Below, in pieces: positions 21,959-30,590 of a stretch of DNA of 30,590 nt. Positions within the stretch are counted from its first letter, which is position 1. Each line of letters begins with the position of its first letter. The position numbers were made by a program, and so were the translations under genes. The notes under the pieces were generated by a model. That model saw only the letters and a list, made by a program, of their open reading frames with translations. It did no database searches and was not told the DNA's origin. Source of the stretch: Phoronis ovalis (Eukaryota; Phoronida; Phoronidae); contig JAOXYB010031064.1 of NCBI GenBank assembly GCA_028565635.1, positions 1-30,590 of the forward strand, written 5' to 3'.

Positions 21959-23102
21959 CCCGGTGATAATCAGTCAGTATTATTGTTTTTGTTATTATTA
22001 TTGTTATTATTTCATGCATTTTGCAAAGTCAGAGAAAAATGTTCTCTTCGAATATTTTATTGTAGTTGAATGCAGACATTCAAACATTCTTAAGAGTATT
22101 ACTTTAATAGGTACCGCGCAATCTGTAGTTTATGAAGGACACTTTGTGAATTATGTATGTCTTTTTTATTTATATGTATGTATATATGGATGTTAAAGAA
22201 ACACTTTGTGAGCTTAATACTTTTCAAATACTGGAGTAGTCTAATTGTTACAGCAAGTCCCTATTTGCTTTTTTTCTGACAGGGGGTCTTTTTGGGACCT
22301 TACCACTTTTTGAAAAGCAGTTTCTTTCAAAACTGTAAATCGGAATGTTTATGGTGACTCGCATTCCAGTATAAATGTGTTTTGTTAGTGTAAGCATTTA
22401 GTTTCATTTTCAGAAAATTGCGAATACCCATTTTCACATTAAAACACCAGTGTGCTTGTTTCTTTTTTTTTTGTATGATTGTAAAGCACAATGGTATAAT
22501 TGTGGGAAATGTTATGGCCAATCAAAATCCTTGACCTCATTTATTTTTTGCATACATAATAGATTGAAATGTAATTTCATAATTATAACCTCATAACAAT
22601 TGACAAAGCGAGAATTGTAATTTGTGCTTTGGGCATAGTATACCGGGATAAATAGTTATATGAAAATATGTTTTCGATTCTAGAATAAGTCCTCGAACAC
22701 ACTAGATTTCTTCATTGATAACTGATAAAATACCAATCATTTCTTTCTGTCCTGTCATGCTAAAACATATTCCGCTCTGCGTGAATGGACAACATGTAAA
22801 TTATTTAAATGTATGCACGCCCAATGTTTTCATCGACACACAATACGATAAGGCGTCGCTATACTGTGAAGTGATGGGTATTGATATTTTATCAGAGATT
22901 GTTCAAGTTATTTACCGAGTTAAGAAATTACGTCGTAGATATTCCCCAGTGTGGTATGTGCTTTGTATAATTGAAAATACCGAAATATGAAGACAACAAT
23001 TCAGTGATGTATTCATTAATTTAATACGTCATGCGTTTTATCTGTGTTTAAAACATTGACAATGAATCAGTATTTTAAATGTGTTCCAATCTTGCCTAAA
23101 AA

Positions 23103-23182
23103 CCGAAAGTCCATAATATTTCATTCGCATTACAAGTATTAAAAAAGTGTGCGAATGAAATAATATGAGATTTTATTTTCGG
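23103..23182. repeat. 80-bp foldback inverted repeat
   Basis: Arms at 23112-23129 and 23150-23167 are complementary over 18 bases with about one mismatch (core ATTTCATTCGCA / TGCGAATGAAAT), around a 20-base loop. An outer pair, CCGAAA at 23103 and TTTCGG near 23177, extends the structure with an internal bulge. It may be a miniature foldback transposon or an RNA hairpin in the isoform A 3' UTR. Confidence 0.75.
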
Positions 23183-23254
23183 TTGTTGTGAAGAGGGTGA
23201 GATGTTGTTCATCAGGGTGATACTTCAACTGTAGCCTTTGTAATTGTTGATAAG

Positions 23255-23260
23255 AATAAA
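23255..23260 (+). terminator. Candidate polyadenylation signal for terminal exon A
   Basis: AATAAA, 1.3 kb after the stop at 21958, followed by T/G-rich sequence near 23288-23312. The foldback repeat lies just upstream. Confidence 0.4.
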
Positions 23261-26200
23261 ATTAAAAATTGACTTTTAACAAAAAGAAGTTGTATATTTG
23301 GCTTATTTTGTCTTATTACATCTTATAAAAGTGTTCAGTAACGTTTTCTATGCTAGCGGCTGTGTTAATTTTGTGTGAAAATACAGCACGAAAGGTGATA
23401 CATTTGTTGACGTAAATATTTACATAAACACAAACTGCTAAAGATACTAAAGTAATTACTGGGATTTGCAGTCTTACCTCCAATTTTTTTGATATCATTA
23501 AGAATTAAAAAAACCTTATTTCGAAGAAAGCATATAAAATACTATAGTGTATTTCTAAATATTATTGACACGTCAGTGGTAGTAAACTATATGTTCACGT
23601 TCTCAGTCTACATGCAAATTGTCAAGTTTTTGGACCAGGACATCTTAACCACTTGTCGATCAAGGAAACGAGGATGATATAAAACTGAACTGTGACAAGA
23701 AAGAATTCAAATTTCCTAAATCATGCTATTTTTAAAATTAATTTTATAATACAAAATAATTAACAACATCAAAACAAAATAGATTCTGATTAAAACAGGA
23801 GACTTGGGACAGATTAAATTTATTAGGTCATGCCTTTGTTTGCTGCAATAACGGAACAATGACTCCGTGTAAGTGCTGTTATAACACGAAAAATAATCTG
23901 TCAATTCCACACCAATTTATCATTTCTATTTCCGTTGTGAAAAATATACGCTGCACAATTCTGGCTGCCTGTGATAAAAATAATAGCTATAAATATGAAT
24001 CGAGCATGCTGCCATTATTATAGATATCGCTTATCGCGGGCTATTTTGAGTTAGTTCTCGACCGAAATATTTTAGTTGGTGTAAGAACGTTTTGAGATTC
24101 AGCGAATTACTTAATATTGTGGGACATCTACAAATTCTGCCATTTTCAAATCTATTTTTCGCCTTTGAATCTTTTGAAATTTCACCCTACACCTGAACCC
24201 GATATTAGCGTGAAGTATTGATATGTCGAACACTTACCTTTTGTGTAAAGAAACAACGAAATTACAGGTGTGCAATTTTACCAGGCACGCTTATTATTTA
24301 AAGGAGGATAATTCAATATTTTCCTATTACTTATTGAACGTACCTGCATCATGTATTTGTATAAAAAGGGCTACGCCCTAAAGAAATCGTTCATACTTGA
24401 CAGAATATCATATAAGATTTCATTGTTGTAATTTGTGACAGTGCATGTATGGACTATTCTATAGATACCGTGCAATATACACAGATAAGGTTGAAAAAAA
24501 CGCTTCATGTTTCAAGAGATTAAATACAATAATCAAAACTGTATGGATAAAAAACTAATTCAAATGAAACACCGAGTAGAAAGCAATTTGTTTTTAGTTC
24601 TGAAATTACATCTACGTACAACTGATTGTATATTTTATGCAAAAAATATTTTGATAGACATATTTATGTAAAGAGATCTGCTTTTTAGTGTGACAATATG
24701 CAAACATTGCAATATATCATTGAAATATTTTCTGCAAAGTCTTTAATTTTCATAATTTTGTTGTCACATAATGATATGAACTATATTATTGTCATTAAAC
24801 GTAAAGTCTAAGTGATTAGCATGAAATCATAATGTATTATTTGTTCAAACAGTTACATTTTTACAAGGAAAAAAATTAGTTGATCACTATGTCTGATAAA
24901 AATATGATGCGCCATTATTATATCAAGAGGTAACAATTTGTAGAAACAAATAACAACATTTACTTGAAATATCATATTGCTATTTGGTTTTTTGCCAGTT
25001 AACAGACGGAGCATTTGACATTCTTTTATACTCAATTAAGTAGTTTAAAGGGCTTAAATATTCTTACACTAATATCATATATCTTTATGAAATAATTCAC
25101 AAGAATTTTTCCTGCTTGTATTTCCTACAAATTTCGATAAGACAGCATCAACAATTTGAATCCTTGGCTTTTCTTAGATTTAGCGGTTAAATTCGACTAA
25201 AGTGTAACTCTCTGGTTTGCTATGTAACTTTAAAGGTAAATGTTCTTAAATATCCTATTAGTCGTGAGTCTAAAAGGTACGTTGATTTGTTAGCTTGTTA
25301 TAGTACATGGATTGCTTGCTCATAGAATTCTCTTTTCTGGATAATTTCCAAGCTTGAATTACAACTGAGTAAATACAGCACCACCCATCATTTTGTACAT
25401 ATTGCGTTACCGCCCAGAAAGAACGTAAACAATGTTAATGCTTATAATAAAGATATGATTTACATGATTTGGAGGAAATAAATAAAAGTATAATGTGAAA
25501 AATTGGCAATACAGTACAGTTTCCTCATATCATAGTGCGAATGAACCCGAATGATGCCCGATTTACGGGCATAGTAAAACTTGCCTGTACCTGTTTTTTT
25601 TTGTCCGGAGAACTGCACAAATATAAACAGAGAGAGAACTGTGCGACTGCCACAGTGCGCCAAGTACCAAATGCTGTTTTGGATGATTAACATTGAAGAT
25701 TGTTGTTAAAATGAACAAGCAACTTTATTGAAATCAATTATAGATAAATCTGTCATCATATGCATAATTAATAAGTCACGAGTTTAGGACACTTACACAA
25801 GAAATTCGGGGATGAGGCTCCCATGAAACACCTCTCTGACACACATCATGATTGTCAGATTATTTTAGAATACATTTACGTACGCTTGTCTATCACCTGC
25901 CACACTTGAAGTTTATAGTTTTTGATGCAAAATTATATAAATAAGTATATATAATACCAAAAAATGACGGAGCAGAAGACATTCATAGAATTATATTAAT
26001 GTATATTTAGTTATTTTCAAATCCACTGTTTTAACTTTTTCTCAAACATTTTTTTGGAAACAAAATTTATGAAGTGGATTTCGTTATCTATATTAGTTTC
26101 CAAATTTATTCGTTGATTATTCTTGAAATTAAATATAGATAATAATAAACAGATTATGCCTACAAGGAAAGAAGACCCATCTAGTGACAAAGGGGTTAAT

Positions 26201-26347
26201 TATATCAGTAAAACGTTTTCTAGCACTCATTTCAAAAATTATTCAATTATTAAACTGAAACAAACAAAAATATTCGTGTTTCCCTTGCTTGTGATCTGTA
26301 CTATACCTGAGAAGTGTGTCTAGCCGTACTTTGCTCAAGTATGAAAT

Positions 26348-26599
26348 GGCTATGGTGGAGGGGTATCCCCCAAGGTACAATGCTCGCACTTAAAAATCGA
26401 CAATGCTCACTGCTCGCACTTAACAAGAAAAATTAACAACCAAAAAAAAAACCGTTGCCAAAAAGAAAACGGTCGCCAAAAATAATCGACAACCCAAAAA
26501 AAAACAAAAATATAAGAAACAAAGCAAAAAAAGGGAATGCTCGCATGCACTTATCAGACCAAAGAAATGCTCGCTGCTCGCGATACCTCCTTATAGCCC
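26348..26599. mobile_element. MITE-like element sharing the internal core of the 18609 MITE
   Basis: The left end reads GGCTATGGTGGAGGGGTATC and the right end, reversed, GGGCTATAAGGAGGTATC: imperfect inverted termini of about 18 bp. AATGCTCGC and GCTCGCACTTAA motifs repeat inside. The core (about 26440-26500) contains AAAACGGTCGCCAAA then ATCGACAACC, shared with the MITE at 18609-19019. No convincing target duplication was seen. The short frames here on both strands are side effects of the A-rich core. Confidence 0.55.
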
Positions 26600-26905
26600 T
26601 CATGGTGTTAATATATTCAAATTTCAATTTTCATACAATTATCTTGTTCTAACATACAACTTAAACTTTTGCAAACATTCAGTCTCAGTCGTTATCGTTA
26701 CTGGCTATTTAAGGTTAAGTGTTAACAATAGCAACAATTCAAGCAAGGTTTAAATCACGAAGATTGAAAAGATGAACAAAAAATTTGGTTATATATGACG
26801 CCTGTTGTCGAAACCATTCTACTTCCAGATAAAATTCAATGGAAAATTGTGTTCAATCGATACACATGATAATGCATCTCAAATGTGTCTTCTATTTTTT
26901 TCCAG

Positions 26906-27650
26906 AAACGGCAGTATTATAATTGGTTTTGCGGTACAGTTTAATCAGACGAATTCGTCAAGTGAAGTAACGACTGATGATGTTCATGAAACCTTGATAG
27001 AAGCTGTAAATGGGTCCGACAGAAAATCATTTCGTGATTTTGTTATTGATATAAGCAGTATAAGTATGGAAAAGATGAAAACTGGTTCAGCAAAAACTAC
27101 AACTACCACAAGTACATTACCAACGACTAAAACTCCAGAAGAAACAACAACAACAGAAATAAATATCACAACAGAAATTACTACGCCAACAGAAGAAACA
27201 ACAACAACAGAGGATATGACAACAACTACATTAGAAACAACTACGCCAACTACTACGCAAACAACTACTACTGTTGAAATGACGACTACCACCCAAACTG
27301 CCACAACCACTACTGAAATTACAACTGTTGCAACCACTACAACCACGGAGGACCCAACAACTACAACAATGATGCCTGAAACAACCACAACAGAACCAGA
27401 GACAACTACGACGACTATGGCCATTACCACAAAACCGGAAGTGACGACACCCGAAGTATGTTCTGGATCAGCTGCCATGGAAGATGAGAATGACTGTACG
27501 GGCTTTCTTATTTGTTTTAATGCATCTATTAGACTGGGAACATGTCGAAGTAATTTTATGTATGACCCTGCTAGGCGTATTTGTATAACTTGTGATTGTG
27601 ACGTTTGCGACAAGTGCCCCAAATGCCACGGAGACAAAGAGGATGACTGA
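26906..27650 (+). CDS. Terminal exon B (alternative): SEA C-terminal half, mucin stalk, one CBM14-like domain
   Basis: The acceptor TTTTTTCCAG at 26896-26905 is followed by a phase-2 continuation beginning NGSIIIGFAVQFNQT, a clear paralogue of terminal exon A (NGSIIIVFRLVFKND). The exon encodes 247 residues: distal SEA half (to about SSISMEKM), a Thr-rich stalk with TTTT and ETTTT units, and one CBM14-like domain (VCSGSAAMEDENDCTGFLIC ... GTCRSNFMYDPARRICITC) with a Cys-rich end (CDCDVCDKCPKC). Spliced to the exon ending at 17378 it would give a 690-residue isoform with the same anchor. It could instead be the last exon of a duplicated gene that lost its 5' exons. Confidence 0.75.
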
Positions 27651-27841
27651 ATACGTTGTGTTACTATGAGTATGAATAAGCAAGTGAGAGTCGTGTACTA
27701 TAGCTTTTGAATGAATGTGCGAACAGTATTCATTAGAATGAACGGTCACGGAAGCCTCTGCACAGCACAGTCTTTGCTACAGTTCAGAAGTTCTGGTTTT
27801 TTTTTGACAATAACAAACCAGGCGTGAGAGAATCATTTTAG

Positions 27842-27954
27842 GTTCAAGCGGAGTTCAAACTATTTGCATGCAGTGTTTACGATTATTAGCTGAATTGGAT
27901 CCTGTTCGAGTGAGAGCAGCAGCGAGAACTTTTTGCAGTCATGATGCTGTCAGC
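27842..27954 (+). CDS. Possible exon of an unidentified gene
   Basis: Between TTTTAG and GTAAGC one frame (entering at phase 1) is open and protein-like: VQTICMQCLRLLAELDPVRV then RAAARTFCSHDAVS. The base composition is less AT-rich than its surroundings; the other two frames have stops. I do not recognise the family; a helical or HEAT-like repeat is possible. It lies only 190 bases after the stop of terminal exon B and upstream of that exon's candidate polyadenylation signals, so it may be chance. Confidence 0.3.
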
Positions 27955-28049
27955 GTAAGCTGTCCCTTACATGGCATTTATTTTAACAGTATATATAGAA
28001 CTTGTCGATACCTTAATTCAGCTTTGTGTTCACTATAAAGCATTCACCG

Positions 28050-28055
28050 AATAAA
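28050..28055 (+). terminator. Candidate polyadenylation signal for terminal exon B
   Basis: AATAAA, 400 bases after the stop at 27650, followed by T/G-rich sequence at 28061-28082. A second AATAAA lies at 28320-28325. Confidence 0.5.
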
Positions 28056-28082
28056 CAATATGTGGAAATAGTTTGTGTTATT

Positions 28083-29744
28083 ATATAAGGTGCGGTAAAG
28101 AATGCTCACTTGTTGTCAGTTGCAAACCATTTCAAGAACAGAGAATGTACGTTTAGTAAGTCGATGAAATGAGATGTATGCATCTATTCCATTTATTATT
28201 GTTCGGGAAAAAAACAACTTCGCGTAGTATTCGTTGTGTACATTTCGACGCCATTTGTGTTTGTTCTCATATGTAAATATATCATTGCATTATGTATTTG
28301 TTATACTTTGAAAAATGGCAATAAATGCTAAAATCGTAAACTCATTCGTATTCAATTTAAATCTCGTTGCCGAGTCGTTGCTAAAAGTATCTCTCCGCTG
28401 GGGCTTCACTTTGCGGGGATACGATTCGATCTGAGCAAAATTTACACCTCGCAAAATTTTACAAGTGACATTACGTATGATAATCGTGCACCATAAAAAG
28501 TATTCTATGTCTAGCTTAATTTTCTGCCTATGAGGTAGTGACTAGTTGATAAGTAAAAACCAAGTGTTGTATATCAAAATTACGGTTTATAAATTTTCTT
28601 TACGGTAATATATATTTTAAAATACTAAAAATATGTGTGAGACAAATTTTGATACTTTAATGACAAAAACTAATTAAAAACTGGCGTGCAATGCGTAACA
28701 TCGGAGCTGCACTGCACTGCTATAATTTCACTTTAAAAATATCATTTCATATAATAGTGGGCAGAATTCGATGTCAGTAGGGGTAAATGATAGTGTTTGC
28801 GTGTCACGCGCAAAATTACATGTTTTCGTACTATCCTAATAAAGTGTCATGCTTTTAAAAAACAAACGAAGACATTTCGAAAATGTCAAAGAAAACGTGT
28901 AAAAGGTATCCAGTAAATGCTGCCTTTACGTGTTTATCTAATGCCCTATAACATATTTTGCTGTGATGGGAAGTTTAATTGTACCTATGCGATTATTGAA
29001 AACGAAAATAAAAAGTATGACGAAATGCTAAACATTCAATTTTTGTCATTTATGATCCGAACCTTCATCCATTCTTCACAAAAAGCAAATGCTCACCGAT
29101 ACAAAGTGCGTTAATAACACAATTATTTCGATACAAGATTATATAATGATAAAATATTCTGTTTTAAAGAGCGTGTGGTGAAATGTTAAAAATTCATGTT
29201 AGCCGCTCCCGAGTACGCATTACCAGTGTGATATACTAATTCCTATTATTTCATCCAACATCACAGAAATTGCATAAAGATAAAAGCCATAAACAGGAAT
29301 GTATTTTCTAGTTTTCTTGAGAATATGGGAACTCTATATTTGCCTTGAAATGAAAGTATTATATCACTGACGCTAATAAAAAAATGTTCCAATAATATAG
29401 ACTTTGCGCGTTACCATGCCTGTTAACTCAGTTAACTATTTATAGCCAGGGTAGGTATAAGAATGAGCTTGGTGTTAATCGGGAATTATCCCTTCAATTC
29501 ATTATTGCAAGGGAGAAAACTACCACTTTGACATGTAGAAGTTGTCTCCCTCGATAAAACGTGCCTTCTTCACGTATACCGCGAGATCTCTTTTCATCAC
29601 GCTAATTTATGTGCAACCAGAACGAGTCAATAACCTTTTGTACTATGCGCGGGATAAAGTTGACACACATGTCTTCCTTATAAATGGTTAAAAATTTATG
29701 GTTTACAAAGTGAGTAAAACTGTTTTAATATTTATTTCATGTAG
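28083..29744. other. Noncoding sequence after terminal exon B
   Basis: AT-rich with no convincing exon. The 65-codon frame at 28917-29114 lacks splice or domain support. A second AATAAA at 28320 could be an alternative cleavage signal for exon B. Confidence 0.45.
29509..29552. repeat. Inverted GGGAGA motif pair
   Basis: AAGGGAGAAAAC at 29509-29520 faces GTTGTCTCCCTC at 29541-29552, so the ends could pair in a short hairpin. GGGAGAYAACT-type motifs are, as I recall, frequent in molluscan repeats, which weakly supports that origin. Confidence 0.4.
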
Positions 29745-29812
29745 ATAAAGCATTACAGCATGCAGTGTCAAAAATAGGTGGTATTGCTTATCCACGATTC
29801 GACGAAGCAAAG
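29745..29812 (+). CDS. Possible exon of an unidentified gene
   Basis: A pyrimidine-rich tract and GTAG precede 29745, and GTATGA follows 29812. The frame entering at phase 1 reads DKALQHAVSKIGGIAYPRFD and then EAK, ending at phase 0. An internal acceptor at 29758 would give a phase-0 entry that could join the candidate exon at 27842-27954. The family is not recognised. Confidence 0.3.
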
Positions 29813-30450
29813 GTATGAAAGATTGCTAACCGGCTGTGTCTTGACTGAAAATGGCGATGTTTTGTTTCTCTGAGACAATGATTCATTTCTTGTTTTCCGA
29901 AATCAGACACAAGCGTCAACACGTTTCTTGTAATTAGGACTGTAGCCACTAAAAAACTTGTGTTATAGAAATTATATTCTACGAATATGGCAAAGCTGAT
30001 TTTAAAATCGATAAAAGACTGTCAAACTGAGTTTTGCTTTGTTATCTGAATTTTCAAAATGGCGCTTTTGGGTGCGGACTTTTAGGTCAAATTTTCTTTG
30101 TTTTTCGAGTTATTATCTTTAATATTTCGAGTTAGATTAATAGGAAAATTAACGATTTTTAACAATAGCTACCTTTTTATGTACAAAAACTGTTACAATT
30201 GCTACTTTTGCTAATCAAAGGAAAGCTTGTTGAACAACTATTTTCGTTAAAACAGGCACAATTTTACGTTGACCTATATTTTGACAGATCTGACCTATTT
30301 ATAATTAGTCACACAATAAACTGAAATGTTTTCGTGAAATAAGCATTAATCATGATAGATCTATTTATAAAAATGAGTGATGCAATAATAAATTTTGTGT
30401 CCCAATACAACCTTCAGTGGATTATTTTCAAGTTACTTTATTTAATATTA
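29813..30450. other. AT-rich noncoding sequence
   Basis: No exon, RNA gene or repeat could be supported in this stretch. If 29745-29812 is a real exon, this is its downstream intron. Confidence 0.4.
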
Positions 30451-30590
30451 GGCCGTGGCTAAACGTCCGGTTACCGGACGACATATCTTGGGGCTAAACG
30501 TCCGGACATTGAAAAATCTCGCGAGAACATCGTTCTGCCGGACGTTTTACTTACTTACTTGTCCGGTCAAATAAAACTTCACTTACGTCC
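30451..30590. repeat. CpG-rich repeat, cut by the right edge
   Basis: GGCTAAACGTCCGG occurs at 30457-30470 and exactly again at 30492-30505. CGTCCGG-TTA-CCGGACG at 30464-30480 is a perfect palindrome, and CCGGACG recurs at 30538 and GTCCGG at 30561. This composition differs sharply from the AT-rich surroundings and looks like the terminal part of a mobile element extending beyond the window. Confidence 0.6.

Larger units (their letters stand above)
21959..26905 (+). other. 3' UTR of isoform A and inter-exon space
   Basis: AT-rich stretch after terminal exon A. I looked for exons like the SEA N-terminal half or a membrane segment, which a separate second gene would need, and saw none. The frames at 22715-22990 and 26123-26323 are not protein-like. 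The region holds a candidate polyadenylation signal (23255), a foldback repeat (23103-23182) and a MITE-like element (26348-26599). Confidence 0.55.

Noticed and set aside
26984-27637. Minus-strand Val-rich open frame opposite terminal exon B
   Set aside because: Again the complement of threonine codons; the plus strand has the splice site, SEA and CBM14-like evidence.

Overview
This window is eukaryotic, AT-rich animal DNA with intron-split genes, GT-AG splice sites, long 3' UTRs and short non-autonomous transposons. The first gene is a clear FARP1/FARP2 orthologue, so the source is a bilaterian animal. CBM14-like chitin-binding domains, an acidic mucin and GGGAGA-N-AAC-type repeat motifs suggest a mollusc, perhaps a bivalve. 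That taxonomic step is inference; no marker here proves it. Most long open frames outside the exons below are chance or antisense readings.

Layout: (1) 338-3674, plus strand: the last eight coding exons of a FARP-type FERM/RhoGEF/PH protein (PH1 and PH2), then a 3' UTR of about 1.1 kb. (2) 5541-8835, minus strand: a complete six-exon gene for a secreted protein of about 301 residues with a signal peptide, coiled coil, six-cysteine domain and half-size FOLN/EGF-like tail. I do not recognise the family. Genes 1 and 2 converge. (3) 8836-10042: a divergent intergenic region with three CTCF-like motifs. (4) 10043 to 21958 or 27650, plus strand: a gene for a type II membrane protein with a disordered cytoplasmic region, one membrane segment, a SEA domain, a Thr-rich mucin stalk and CBM14-like domains. 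(5) 27651-30590: mostly noncoding, with two weak exon candidates of an unidentified gene and, at the right edge, the start of a CpG-rich repeat.

The most notable observation is in gene 3. Two paralogous 3'-terminal exons (19873-21958 and 26906-27650) have the same acceptor phase. Both begin at the SEA autoproteolysis motif (R|NGSIII), both encode the distal half of SEA, a Thr-rich stalk and CBM14-like domain(s), and both end in a stop. I found no second set of upstream SEA or membrane exons between them. The simplest model is one gene with alternative last exons that exchange the whole extracellular cleavage product on a common membrane anchor. Exon A (694 residues) is long and has an acidic cassette between two CBM14-like domains; exon B (247 residues) is short with one such domain.

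Other points: an exact 30-bp tandem duplication of a FARP splice donor whose second copy would give an in-frame stop; a 411-bp MITE with an 8-bp target duplication; a second MITE sharing the first one's internal core but not its ends; and hairpin-forming repeats.
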